From: Sambucus nigra
Lineage: Eukaryota; Streptophyta; Magnoliopsida; Dipsacales; Adoxaceae
Direction of reading: 5' to 3'
DNA length: 64,000 nucleotides
Assembly (NCBI GenBank): GCA_949130495.1
Contig: CASBWL010000049.1
Location: 85,919 to 149,918 of the forward strand
Part shown: piece by piece, positions 21,901 to 33,155 of the stretch
Layout of the letters: every line of letters begins with the position of its first letter
How positions within the stretch are numbered: the stretch's first letter is position 1
The notes under the pieces: model-generated
Databases searched by the model: none
What the model was told of the DNA's origin: nothing
Seen by the model: the letters and a program-made list of their open reading frames with translations, nothing else
Position numbers and translations under genes: made by a program

Positions 21901-24170
21901 TAAAACTTCAAATAAATCCAATCTCCAAAATGATTTAATTAAAACTGAGTAATAATCAACTGTGACTAATCCAACTAAAATCCTCAAACAACTTTATAAC
22001 CGAATGGTCCAATAAAACCCAAATGAAGTCTCATAATGACATATAACTGAAAATAAAGTCTAACCAAATAAAGCAATAAAAGAATAAACTCCAGTTGCAC
22101 CTCCAAACGATATCCGATAAATCCTATGCAGTTACTCCAGCACTAATACCTGAAAAAATTCGTCAAGGCACGAGGTCAAAGACCCCGAGCATGAATACAC
22201 ACTACTCCCCTCAAATAGGATCCGTGATCCCAGACAGTAGCATTATACGCAATAAATATCACAATAGAGTATTTTAATTGCGAATACAATTAAACGCGGC
22301 AAGAAAAATTACTTACCACCCCTAAGATTCTGATAAAAACACACCAATATCATTTTAATTAACCTAGTGTCCAAAAGTGTTAATTTAATTAAATTAATCC
22401 AAATTATCATTTTTCCAATTTATTTCACTTAAGAATAGCGATCCCTCCACCTTAGGTGATTTCTCCACCAAAATACATATCCCCTCGGCAAAACGCTAGC
22501 TGGTGCGTTTAAACTATCGACCCCTGCTACATGATGAGGTTCCACACACCACATGACATAAAACACCCGTTTAAACTATTGGCCCTCGCTGATTATGTCG
22601 CTAATATATTTTAATATCCGTTTTATTATCATAGGTATTAAATTCTTAATTTCTCAATTATCAAAATTACCCCACCCTTTTTATCGATGTGAGATCCTCA
22701 AAATACCCCTTAGTCCCATACCTAAGGGTCCCCAAGTACACATATGTCATATCCTACATCTATGATGAATTACCAATATAAAACACATCCTAGTATCATG
22801 CCTAGGCTAACGCAACGATAATAAACCATAAAAATCATCCCACCCTTGAAATATAAAATCCCCACGAATTTACACTAACTAGTCCCATATCTAGCAAGCA
22901 TAAATTATAACACGGGTCTACCCACTAGTCCCATACCTACTAAACATCCTATACTCAAGGTGAGCAATATACCACCCAAACGCCCCTCGTCCCCGCGATG
23001 GCAAAAGTGAATAATAATAATCCACACCATATAATAAATCATAAACACAACATGACAATATAATCCTAAAGGTTCCAAATTTAATTTAATTCAATTAATA
23101 ACACCGTCGTTGTTTTCAACAAAATTCATTCTATTCAATAATATGAATTCATTTAACATGCGATGATATTCAATATGACATAATCGTTCTCCTTTATAAA
23201 TCTTTTAATTTTTTTAAGTGTTTGTGTCCCAATAACCATAAAAATAATCCCCATAAAATTTTACATGAGACCCTACACCCAAAATCATAAAACCCCAAAG
23301 ATCTAACCTACGCACCCAAGGGTTTCAAAGATTAAATCATATTTAAAATTTTCATAAAAATAGTCCCAAAATTTAGTGTCCACTTTCTATAATTAAGTGA
23401 CTAATTAATTTTAATTAAAAACATATGATTAAGGGTTTAGGCGACACTTAAAACGCATAATAGGTAAGGAATAGAGTATTCATGCCTGTGATTTCTGAAT
23501 CAAAAATCTGGGTAGACGGTTGGATTCTCCTAAAAAAATTAACAAAAGAGCGTTCTTGAGTAATCTTGAGTAAACCCCCAATTAAGCCTTCAAATCTTGT
23601 GACAAAACTTTGATTATGTTGGTGGTTAATGTTTGGGGTTGAGAGAAAAATATTTTGGAAGAGCTCTCTGGTGAAAAACTTATGAAAAAGTGATTATGAG
23701 GAGTCCCCCTACGGATTAGAAGCATTAAATAACAATTAAGAGTCTCAATCACACTCAAACTCATAAATAAAGGCCGAACTGACGATAAACTGGGCTTAGT
23801 CGATCAATCGATTAAAAGAGTCGATCAATCGATTAAAAGAGTCGATTGATCGACCAAGAAGGAAATTAGAAATCTGAAAGTAATTTATTTTTAAAAAGGG
23901 CCTAACCTTAAAACTCTCATAAAAACTTCATTTTAAATTCGATTTCGATTCCGTTTGAAGTTCTACTTTCCAAATAATAAAACCAACATATTTAATAAAT
24001 AAAAATCCAAAAATCTAAAATTTTATTTTTCTCAAAAATTCCCATTTAATTAAATAAATCAATTATAAAAACACGGGGTGTTAAATTTGGGAAATAATTT
24101 ATGAATTACATGTGTTTGAAAATAGCTTAACTTAATAAATTTTAACAAAATCGGGTGTTACAATTTTAGC
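21901..24170. mobile_element. Tekay-type LTR remnant (copy 1)
   Basis: Non-coding, with two LTR-like ends: CACGGGGTGTTAAA near 24074 and CGGGTGTTACA near 24150. Stretches match the small LTR element nested in the chromovirus, notably CTTAGTCCCATACCTAAGGG near 22708 (also 44755) and the block at 23560-23710 (compare 46350-46500). No beginning, primer site or partner LTR found, so it is probably a truncated LTR of that family. Confidence 0.55.
23799..23850. repeat. 21-bp repeat that varies between copies
   Basis: The unit GTCGATCAATCGATTAAAAG plus A occurs twice here (23799-23819, 23820-23840) and once in copy 2 (61238-61258), then GTCGATTGATCGACC follows. A replication-slippage difference. 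Confidence 0.9.
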
Positions 24171-24534
24171 CATAAATGACATCAATTTCACAATATCTAT
24201 GTATATAGGTTAAAATTGAAGGATATTGAATTCTATACCTATAAACATAAAAAAACAAAAATTGCATAAAAAGGTTCTCGGTATGAACATCCAAAGATCA
24301 ATACCAAATAGTAATAGATGAAACCGAAATTGGATACTACCAAGGATATAATGAGAAATCTAAATCACATCTTACGCAAATCTAAGATTCCTAACTCTAA
24401 TTACCTAGAGTATGGATATGATCTCCAAGGCTTTGGGAGGTCGTTGAGTTTAGATTGATCAATGTCGATATTCTTAGAACAATTATGTAGAATTTGGAAG
24501 CAGAGGAATTAAACACTACTTTGGGAGCAACAAC

Positions 24535-25140
24535 TGTAACTCCCCGACCGGGATTCAGGTCATACATTTGGGATAACCCTCACCGGGATCGAGGTTTTAG
24601 GGTAATTAAATTCTTTAATGGTGGGTGACAGTTATGCTCGGCACTATTACCCAAACATTATGTTTAAGTTGCAATTCCATCGAATTTTTATTTGCGAAAA
24701 TCTTGACCACTTGCATGCCATTTACTTGTTTAATCATATTTAGGTAAAGATGTAAAAGAATATGATTAAATGACTAAAAATCATCAATGTAATCTAATTA
24801 TTACAAACTTAATTTCACAAAGTCCAAAGTCCAATTGATAGATCAAACAAAATACAATAAACTATGATTGGGCGACCATATGGTGGTAAGCCTCGATAAT
24901 CATAGATTTTTTCAAGTACGATTCCCTTTTCCATTTCCTTTTCCTTTCCCTTGCCCTTGTCTTTACTCGGTGTATTTTGGGGGTTAGCTAAAGAGGGGAA
25001 TGAGGAAACAACAAGTAGGGGGAATAAAAACGGGCTATAAATAATATATAACTTTGTTCCTATCGTTTGTGAGTTTTTGAGAGAAGGGAAATTTAATTTC
25101 ATCCCCTTGTTTGTGAGTTGGAAAGAAAGGAAATAAAATG
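24535..25140 (+). mobile_element. Gypsy-type LTR start, truncated (copy 1)
   Basis: TGTAACTCCCCGACCGGG at 24535 is a typical gypsy LTR start, and the following AT-rich 600 bases contain no coding sequence. The Lys-rich ORF on the minus strand at 24815-25102 has no recognisable family and differs in frame in copy 2. The end of the LTR is not clear. Confidence 0.45.
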
Positions 25141-25667
25141 AAATAAAGTTACTCTGGTAACCTTAGAACTAAGAGCATTTGTTATTTACATTACAAAATC
25201 AATTTAAAGACGTACTAAATAACCACGCACACGTACTAAGAACTCTAGCATATAAATGCATTTTCTAAACTTGCTCATGGAGAATGAAAATAAGAAATAG
25301 AGATAAAAATTAAAAATAAAAAATATTTTTTTACAATTAAAGAGAGCCTAAGAGGTTGTTTAGTTGTGAAAAATGGGGGTGTTTTCTAGAAAACGTTTTC
25401 TGTGGAGATAAAAAAAATAGAAAATGTGTTCAAATAAGGTGTTTTTACAAATCAAAAAATAATTTTCAATTTTTCCACAAAAATGGAATACATTTTTTTT
25501 TATATTTTTTATGTTTTATGTTTTAAAAGAGGGATCCATTTCTCTCATCCCATTTTAAAAGTGGGGATAATATATTCCATATCTCTCATCCAGCATACAC
25601 ATGGAGACCGATTTCTCTCATATTTCCTGTTTGTACCACATTTACACTCAGATTGTGAAAAAGAAAT

Positions 25668-26360
25668 GTCACACCCAAAAAATTGATAAAAAGTCAAGAA
25701 AAAATAGAAAAAAATCCAAAAAGTGAATAAAACCAAAAAAATAACGAAAAAATACACGAAGTGAATAAAAAGTTAAAAACCAAAAAAAAATGAAAAAAAT
25801 CCAGAAAGTGAATAAGAACTCAAAAATAATGAAAACAATACAGAAAGTGAATAAAACTCCAAAAATAATGAAAAAAATTATAAAATGAATAAAACCCAAA
25901 AATAATCAAAAAAAATTCAGAAAATGAATAAAACCCCAAACTAATGGAAAAAGAATCCAAAAAGTGAATAAAACCCAAAAAAAATGAAAAAAAATCCAGA
26001 AAGTGAATAAAAACCCAAAAAAATCCAAAAAATGAATAAAAACCCAGAAATAATGAGAAAAATCCAGAAAGTGAAAAAAAAAACCAAAAATAATGAAAAC
26101 AGTACAAAAAGTGAATAAAGCACCCAAAATAATGAAAACAATCTAGAAAATGGATAAAAACACCAAAAATAATGAGAAAAAAAATCCAAAAAGTGAATAA
26201 AACCCCAAAAATAATTAAAACAAATATAGAAAGCGAATAAAACCCCAAAAATAATGAAAAAAATCCAGAAAGTGAAGAAAAACCCAAAAATAATGGGGAA
26301 AAAAATACCGAAAGTGAATAAAATTCCAAAAATAATGAAGAAAATCCAGAAAGTAGATAA
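25668..26360. repeat. 38-40 bp minisatellite (copy 1)
   Basis: About 16 to 18 imperfect units built on AAAAATAATGAAAAAAATCC and AGAAAGTGAATAAAAC. All minus-strand frames give repetitive Phe/Trp/Ile-rich peptides, a product of the repeat and not genes. The gag-only element inserted at its right edge. Copy 2 equivalent at 63104-63725 has fewer units. Confidence 0.93.
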
Positions 26361-26494
26361 AAAAGTGTAAGGACATTTTGTCCAACATACTTGTATATGT
26401 CATTAGCCATAACACCGTTGAAGAAATCCATGTCCATATCGTCATCAACGGAATCCGAGTATCGAATCAAGGAAGGAATCAGAAATCCAGTCAG

Positions 26495-26691
26495 CCGGAC
26501 CGGTCCGCCTCAATAAAAAAGGAACCGATCCGCTAACAGCCCGGACCGGTCCGCCAAGAAATTAAAAGAACCGATCCGCTTCCGGACCGATCCGCCTCCC
26601 TGGCGAACCGAATCAGCCTCAAATTAAAAGAACCGGTCTGCCATCGGACCGATCCGCCTAAGGCCCGGACCGGTCCGCCCTGGATAACCAC
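26495..26691. repeat. Palindromic GGACCGGTCCG array in the LTR
   Basis: About eight copies of a CCGGACCGGTCCGCC-like motif, alternating GGTCC and GATCC forms, separated by A-rich spacers. Each perfect copy is self-complementary. Repeated at 31136-31322 in the 3' LTR. Confidence 0.9.
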
Positions 26692-26730
26692 GAACAGATC
26701 GTGTGGAGATTTTTAGGGCAAATGAATTCT

Positions 26731-26738
26731 TATTTATA
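26731..26738 (+). promoter_or_regulatory. LTR TATA box candidate
   Basis: TATTTATA, followed by ACC and a GC-rich stretch; identical in the 3' LTR. Position in mid-LTR suits the U3/R border. Confidence 0.5.
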
Positions 26739-27248
26739 CCACGATCGGGGAGTTGGTTTTCTTAAGGCTTATACACAATTTCCAGAGTAGATAAACTCTT
26801 AAGTCTTCATGGTATTTGAGTCCATTGATTCATACCCTTGATTCACACAAATTCCATACATTTGTGAGTCACTTTTGGTAACCCAAGAACACCATTGATG
26901 CTGTTCAACCCATGTGAAGTGGATCGCTTCTTCCTCTTCATTGCAACCCTACTGGAAAGGGATATTCCAGCCGCGACTACAGAATCCGATACCCGAGGGT
27001 AATTCTTAGTCAAAAACTTATATTTCAGTGTAATCCGATTGTAAGCCGTTTCTCTTACAAATTATAGTGATATACAAATGGTTTTGCCCCTGTGGGGGAT
27101 TTTTCCTTAAACTCTATGTGTTGAATATCTTGTGCATGATTTCATATTGTTTCAATCACATCTAGTTGCATGATTAAGGTTAATTTGGGTTAAAAAGGTG
27201 TTTATTATATTATTTCTTAATTGAACGCAAGCGCCAACTCTTTCAAAT

Positions 27249-27260
27249 TGGTATCAGAGC
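27249..27260 (+). promoter_or_regulatory. Primer binding site, initiator Met tRNA
   Basis: TGGTATCAGAGC begins four bases after the LTR end, as in most copia elements. Confidence 0.93.
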
Positions 27261-27341
27261 GGGTTACGCTAATTTATCGCGTGATCCTGATTTTTCGAGG
27301 ATTTACTTTCTGATACAATTTGCCTACTCACGTTTTCAAAT

Positions 27342-27353
27342 TGGTATCAGAGC
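27342..27353 (+). promoter_or_regulatory. Second, duplicated primer-site sequence
   Basis: TGGTATCAGAGC again, 93 bases downstream, within a repeat of the TTCAAATTGGTATCAGAGC block and the following GGTTACGCTA. Whether it can prime is unknown. Confidence 0.85.
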
Positions 27354-27452
27354 AGGTTACGCTATTCTATCGCGTATTCCTTTTTCCGCAAAATTTTTCT
27401 AAGATATCAATTTTCTAAAAAAAAAATGATTTTTTGAAAAGTGCGTGTTCAA

Positions 27453-29507
27453 ATGGAGAAATCATACAATAAACTGCCTGTCTTTGACGGAACTAATTAT
27501 GCGTATTGGAAAGCCCGTATGAGGTCGGCTTTAAAAGCCATTGATGAACGGGTTTGGATTCTTGTTGAAAGAGGGTGGACACCTCCCTCCGTCACTGTTG
27601 ATAACGTGACAAATTTGAAACCTATCACGACTTGGACCGAAGATGAATTTAGATGGTCTTCCTTTAATTCTAAGGGATTGAGTGCTATTTCCGGTTCCAT
27701 CACTCCCGATGAGTTCAAACGCATAATGACGTGCACCACGTCAAAGGAGGCATGGGATGTTTTGCAACTTACCCATGAGGGTACGAACGCTGTTAAAGAG
27801 TCTAAATTACAAAATTTGGCCATCCTATTTGAGACTATCACCATGTCTGAGTCCGAATGCTTTGATGAGTTTTTTGCACGCTTGTCGGACATTGTTAACA
27901 CTAGTTTTAATTTGGGTGAGGTAATTGATAACACGCGTGTCGTTAAAAAGATTTTGAGATCTCTCCCAAAACGCTTTATTCCTAAAGTCACTGTTTTGAA
28001 CTTTTTGGGAAATTTGAAATCACTTAAGTTAGAAGAACTTGTAGGAGATCTTCAAACCTATGAGATTGACATGTTTCCCAAAACCATTAAGGCTAAGGAT
28101 AATGGGATTGCTTTAAAGACTCATTTTCAGAAAAAGAAAGAAAAAGTTTTTGAATCCAAGTCTGAATGTGATTTTGACTTAGATGACTTGGCCCTGTTTG
28201 CAAAAAATTTCAAAAGAATTCTCAAATTCAAGAAAAGTGGAAATTTCAATGATAAAAGGAATGTTGAGAAAAATATTTCTGAAAAGGAAAATGAGAAAGA
28301 TTTCAAAGACCCTCCTAAGAAAGACAGTGAGCGATGTTTTGAATGCGAAGGTAGGGGTCATAGAGCCTTTGAGTGTGCCACTCGTCTTAATAGAGAAAAG
28401 GGAAAAGATGTCCTGAATGCTACCCTTAGTGACGACAGTGATGTCGAGTCGGTGGACTCGGGAGATGAGTCACCGCATGAGCGTAACTTCACCGCGTTCA
28501 TGGCTAGTCATGTGAGTACTTCTAGTGCACCTCACGACGATGAGGGTGCTGATTCACAGGGACACCTCGACAGTGAGAGCAAAGAGTGTGAGGAGGAGGA
28601 TGATGAGGCAAGTGAGAGCGAGAGTGATATACAACGCGCCTACGCTAAGCTATATTCCGAGTCTTTTGAAACCAAGAAGCAAAACAATGCTTTAGTCCTT
28701 AGGATCACTGCCCTAGAGAAAGAGTTAAGATTGTTTGGAGAGAGAGAGAGTGTTTGTGAGAATGGAAAAGAGAGAAAGAGAAAGAAAGATCGTGAGAAGA
28801 TAAGATGTTTTGAGTGCAATGGGATAGGGCACAAGAAATTTGAGTGTCCTTCTAATCTTAGGAGAGAGCGCAAGAAAGTTGCCATGCCCACCTCTCCAAG
28901 CGATAGTGAGGATGAGAATGGTGATGATAGGTTGATCCAAAATGCCTTTAGAAAGTTGTTTATCAAGACCATGGAAACAAAAAGGTCAAATAGGATCCTA
29001 GGTCTTCGAATTCGTGAGTTAAAGGTAGAAAGTGATGAGCTAAAAAGGGAAAAAGGTGACTTGTCCAACACGGTGTCTAGTTTGACGACACGTGTATCAC
29101 ATCTCGAGGATGACCTCAAACAAGCACAGGAGGTCCAAGTCACATTAGAGAATGCTCCCGAGCCTATATCCACCATTGTGAGTGAGTCTCATGGGTGTCC
29201 GTCTAGGAATGTTCATCCCAAAATTGTTGATAAATTACTTCCTAGACCGGTTTATGTTTGCTCCCACTGCAAGAAGCGAGGACATCTTAGGGAATTTTGT
29301 TCTAAGTTGGGTCTTGTGCCATATCATGCCACTTCACACATTCATGCACATGCACCCACTCATGATACTTTGCCTGCTCATTTTGATAGAGAGTTTGCAC
29401 ATATTCGCGAGCAAGTGAAGTTTTTGATCAAGACTACACATGATCTAGTGGAGTTGGTTCAAAAGATGTCACCATCTTTGGAAAACTCCACCGTTACTCC
29501 CGGTTGA
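27453..29507 (+). CDS. Intact gag polyprotein with three zinc knuckles
   Basis: 684 codons from ATG 27453; an in-frame GTG at 27441 gives four more but is unlikely. The N-terminal 200 residues are a copia gag (UBN2-type) domain: LPVFDGTNYAYWKARM, EEFKRIM-like core, VVKKILRSLPKRF. CCHC knuckles start near residues 295 (CFECEGRGHRAFEC), 452 (CFECNGIGHKKFEC) and 603 (CSHCKKRGHLREFC), divided by acidic and coiled-coil stretches. Knuckles 1 and 2 look like an internal duplication. It would package the RNA into particles. No stop or frameshift. Confidence 0.92.
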   Translation: MEKSYNKLPVFDGTNYAYWKARMRSALKAIDERVWILVERGWTPPSVTVDNVTNLKPITTWTEDEFRWSSFNSKGLSAISGSITPDEFKRIMTCTTSKEAWDVLQLTHEGTNAVKESKLQNLAILFETITMSESECFDEFFARLSDIVNTSFNLGEVIDNTRVVKKILRSLPKRFIPKVTVLNFLGNLKSLKLEELVGDLQTYEIDMFPKTIKAKDNGIALKTHFQKKKEKVFESKSECDFDLDDLALFAKNFKRILKFKKSGNFNDKRNVEKNISEKENEKDFKDPPKKDSERCFECEGRGHRAFECATRLNREKGKDVLNATLSDDSDVESVDSGDESPHERNFTAFMASHVSTSSAPHDDEGADSQGHLDSESKECEEEDDEASESESDIQRAYAKLYSESFETKKQNNALVLRITALEKELRLFGERESVCENGKERKRKKDREKIRCFECNGIGHKKFECPSNLRRERKKVAMPTSPSDSEDENGDDRLIQNAFRKLFIKTMETKRSNRILGLRIRELKVESDELKREKGDLSNTVSSLTTRVSHLEDDLKQAQEVQVTLENAPEPISTIVSESHGCPSRNVHPKIVDKLLPRPVYVCSHCKKRGHLREFCSKLGLVPYHATSHIHAHAPTHDTLPAHFDREFAHIREQVKFLIKTTHDLVELVQKMSPSLENSTVTPG

Positions 29508-30995
29508 GATCTAGTCTTGATTGCTAGCATAGGTTGTTTATCATGCCTTTTTTTTACCTATTGCTAGCATGTATCATTAGTTAGTGTTGCATTTTTTTTT
29601 TTTTAAATTACAAAAAAAAGGATTTTCTTTTTAGAAAATTTTTTAGAAAAGCACAAAAAGATTTTATTTTGATAAAATTTTTGAAAAATCAAAAAGAGTT
29701 TTGTTTTTATGGATGAGCATTTAAGATAGCCAAGTCACAACTTCATTCCATTTATCCATGTGACTGTTTTATAGAGATTTGAGAGGCTACATCATTTCAT
29801 CCATGTGCTTAACATTGATTGGAGTCCTTGAGATGTAATTAGTGATATTTCCTACATGCTTGACTCCTATATCCTTTAATGCACACATGCACGGCTATAT
29901 TTGATTATTGCACTTGTCTATCACATATTGGCTTGAGTGTTTCTATCTCAATTCTGTCTATACAATGTACAATATGCGATAAAACTTGACAAGACTGGAT
30001 TGCATGTAAAAACCGTTTTGGTGAGACTGTGTGATATTTTGCATAACGGGGAGGGGCTGCGAAAGTTGATTCTTATCCTTTGTGCAAAAGCCACCGTTAA
30101 AAAGGACCTAAAAAATGGAGGAATTTTAATATCCGAGGTCCTAAGAGGTTAAAAGAGCCCGAAAAAATTGAAAAGGCAATAAAAAGCAATACATGCCATA
30201 TATGGGCCATTTAGGTTTTCACCATCAATTCTCCAAAGTTTGAGAATTTAGTATACCTCTATTCAAAATATAAATCTGAGGGAGTTTGGTTGGAGATTGA
30301 TAACGGGTTTGTACTTCCTTGAAAGTCCTGAAAAAGCATGAAAATCATTTTGGACGTTATTGGTGTAGAAATCACTTTGAGCTTTGATTTGTAGATTTGA
30401 TATAGTCAATGTCTTATATTTCCAATCTTTTACACCAAAGGAAGCATTTGAGTTCATTCGTTAGGAATATCCAATATTCATCGTGCACATATGTCATGTT
30501 TGTATGCTTTGATTTTGCTATCGAATTTTGATCACACCTATTCTTTTACGCTATCACCGACTTGGTTGTTTTATGTTCATTCATGGTGTGATTTTATGCC
30601 TTGTGTCACCCCGTTACTTGATTGCTTGATTTATTTCTCTCATTTGTTTATTTGGGGACATCATAAAAAGGGGGAGAATGAATTATCTGATTATGGGGGA
30701 GTTTTGAAATTCTGAGAATATCATTTTAAATTGATATATATATGTTTATCTCATTTCAAACTCGATACGTCACTTGGTATTTGCTTTGTCTCATGTGTGT
30801 AGGTACATCTTTTGATAATCCCTTGTTGCACACCCTGATGAGAAAAGCGGTGAGATTTCTGAAGATTCGAAGAACAAACGATGCAGCCTTAGTCATTTGT
30901 ACCACTTTCAGTTTTTGGGTTCATGGAAGGGTAGATTTGTATAGGCATTGTGATTATAGATAATTCGGATTTTTTATGTTTGTTCCGGCATAGAC
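29508..30995 (+). other. Non-coding tail of the gag-only element
   Basis: No pol motif in any frame. A purine tract AAAAAGGGGGAGAATG near 30665 resembles copia polypurine tracts and lies about 330 bases before the true one, so a 3' end may have been duplicated or moved. Confidence 0.7.
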
Positions 30996-31008
30996 ATAGG
31001 GGGAGATT
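30996..31008 (+). promoter_or_regulatory. Polypurine tract
   Basis: CATAGGGGGAGATT directly before the 3' LTR; the expected plus-strand primer. Confidence 0.85.
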
Positions 31009-31888
31009 TGTAAGGACATTTTGTCCAACGTACTTGTATATGTCATTAGCCGTAACACCGATGAAGAAATCCATGTCCATATCGTCATCAACGGAATTCG
31101 AGTATCGAATCAAGGAAGGAATCAGAAATCCAGTCAGCCGGACCGGTCCGCCTCAATAAAAAAGGAACCGATCCGCTAACAGCCCGGACCGGTCCGCCAA
31201 GAAATTAAAAGAACCGATCCGCTTCCGGACCGATCCGCCTCCCTGGCGAACCGAATCAACCTCAAAATAAAAGAACCGGTCTGCCATCGGACCGATCCGC
31301 CTAAGGCCCGGACCGGTCCGCCCTGGATAACCACGAACAGATCGTGTGGAGATTTTTAGGGCAAATGAATTCTTATTTATACCACGATCGGGGAGTTGGT
31401 TTTCTTAAGGCTTATACACGATTTCCAGAGTAGATAAACTCTTAAGTCTTCATGGTATTTGAGTCCATTGATTCATACCCTTGATTCACACAAATTTCAT
31501 ACATTTGTGAGTCACTTTTGGTAACCCAAGAACACCATTGATGCTGTTCAACCCATGTGAAGTGGACCGCTTCTTCCTCTTCATTGCAACCCTACTGGAA
31601 AGGGATATTCCAGCCGCGACTACAGAATCCGATACCCGAGGGTAATTCTTAGTCAAAAACTTGTATTTCAGTGTAATTCGATTGTAAGCCGTTTCTCTTA
31701 CAAATTATAGTGATATACAAATGGTTTTGCCCCTATGGGGGATTTTTCCTTAAACTCTATGTGTTGAATATCTTGTGCATGATTTCATATTGTTTCAATC
31801 ACATCTAGTTGCATGATTAGGGTTAATTTGGGTTAAAAAGGTGTTTATTATATTATTTCTTAATTGAACGCAAGCGCCAACTCTTTCA
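31009..31888 (+). repeat. 3' LTR of the gag-only element
   Basis: 880 bases, 13 substitutions from the 5' LTR, followed by AAAAG. Ten of the thirteen are transitions. Confidence 0.95.
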
Positions 31889-31893
31889 AAAAG

Positions 31894-32700
31894 AAAATAA
31901 GTATTAACCCCGGAATTAATTTGAGAAAACACCAAGAAATTTATTAAAAAGTAAGAAACTTATTAATTAAGAAAACAAATAACAGAAAATTAAAAATAGG
32001 CTCAAAAAATCAAAAAATAAATAAAATGATGAAAAAAAATACATAAAATAAATATTAGTCCCAGAATTAATTTAAAAAAACACCAAAAAATAAAAATAAA
32101 AAGCTCGGGAAATAAAAAAAAAAAAGAAAAATCAATAAAAAAAACACATAATGAATAAAATGCAGGAAAAGAATAAAAAAAATAGAAAATAAATATTATC
32201 CCCTGAAAAAATTTAAAAAACACCCAGAAATTTATTAATTAAGTTAAAAATAAAAGAAAATAAAAAAGCGCTCAAAAAATTAAGAAATGGAAATGAATAA
32301 ATACCCTCGAAAACTAGTAAAAATGCAAATCTTAGAGAAAAAAATAAGAGAATTAGAAAAAAAAAATAGACCTGGCGATAGGGGGGACGAAGCAGTTAGG
32401 GGTTGGGGTGGGGGTGCGGTGGATTTTGTTTTTATTCATTTTGTATTTTTTCTTAATACTCTTAGTACATTTTTTCTATTTGTTTTTTGAAAATTCATTT
32501 TGGGGTTGATATTTATTTTCTGGTTTTTTTATTCATTTTTTGTATTTTTTTTATAGGTTTTTATTCATTTTGTGTGTGTTTTTTTTTAAAAAAATTGTTA
32601 TTTTTATTGATTTTCTGGGATTTTTATTATTTTTCTGTTTTTTTATATATATTTTCTAGTTTTGGAACAAAATTTTCAGTTTTTGAATGTTAACATGTAG
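31894..32700. repeat. AT-rich imperfect tandem repeats
   Basis: To about 32290, units with CCGGAATTAATTTGAGAAAA and ATTAAAAATAGGCTCAAAAA recur. From 32430 to 32680 the complementary sense appears (TTTTATTCATTTTGT), so the block is partly inverted. A GGGGTGGGGGTGCGGTGG stretch lies at 32403-32420. No gene. Confidence 0.7.
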
Positions 32701-33155
32701 AAAATGATTTCATATTTTTAACGAATGAACGCGTTTTCTAATTTTCCAAAATTTTCTAGAGAAAATAAAAAATGAAAATAGAAATAAAAACAAAAAATAA
32801 AAAAATATTTTTCACAATTAAAGAGAGCCTAAGAGTTTGAAATTTTCGTATTTATGTTGTGGGTAGAAAGAAAAATTTATGTATCGTAGTCTCCATTTCC
32901 TTTCCTATTGAAAGAAAAGTTTTGAGGAATGGAAATTTTCACCTTATAATTTTCTGTATTTGTCTCCATTTTCAAACTCCCCACGCTGTCAAAGTTGATT
33001 ATTCATTACGTTTGAATAGCTACAACATTAACTTTCTAGATTTCATACCTTGACTTCCATCCAAAACAAGAAAAGTAACGTAACCATTTTTTTATTCATC
33101 CTCTGCTCATATATGTATACTCATCAAACAGACCATTGGTTCACAGCTAACAAAA
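32701..33155 (+). promoter_or_regulatory. Upstream region of the oxidoreductase gene
   Basis: Starts with a degenerate repeat whose end CACAATTAAAGAGAGCCTAAG at 32811-32832 also occurs at 25333-25352. From 32840 the sequence is unique. A TATA-like CATATATGTATA at 33109-33119 is only about 40 bases from the ATG, so the real start of transcription is uncertain. Confidence 0.35.

Larger units (their letters stand above)
26366..27245 (+). repeat. 5' LTR of the gag-only element
   Basis: TGTAAGGACA to CAACTCTTTCA. Bases 26495-26691 hold a GC-rich array of GGACCGGTCCGCC and GGACCGATCCGCC motifs, very unlike the AT-rich surroundings. TATA-like TATTTATA at 26731-26738 is the likely promoter. Confidence 0.95.
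26366..31888 (+). mobile_element. Young gag-only LTR retrotransposon (TR-GAG type, copia-like)
   Basis: 5523 bases: two 880-base LTRs, Met primer site, one long gag ORF, 1.5 kb non-coding tail, polypurine tract. Target duplication AAAAG at 26361-26365 and 31889-31893; the empty site is in copy 2 at about 63722. The LTRs differ at 13 positions without indels (about 1.5%). No protease, integrase or RT exists anywhere inside, so it must depend on enzymes of a partner. The known class of terminal-repeat elements with only GAG fits. Confidence 0.92.

Noticed and set aside
23799..23850. Short regular repeats considered as a CRISPR-like array
   Set aside because: Two adjacent 21-base units without spacers in a plant LTR remnant; copy number changes by slippage.
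24815..25102. 95-codon minus-strand ORF with a possible signal-like N-terminus
   Set aside because: Lys/Glu stretch comes from a simple repeat, the frame is altered in copy 2, and it lies in an LTR-like remnant.
25669..26470. Minus-strand ORFs of up to 216 codons rich in Phe, Trp and Ile, resembling membrane proteins
   Set aside because: All are readings of the 38-40 bp minisatellite; several overlapping frames are open at once and copy 2 gives different lengths.
27249..27353. Met tRNA complement considered as a tRNA gene
   Set aside because: Only the 12-base 3'-end complement is present, at the position of a primer site; no cloverleaf sequence around it.
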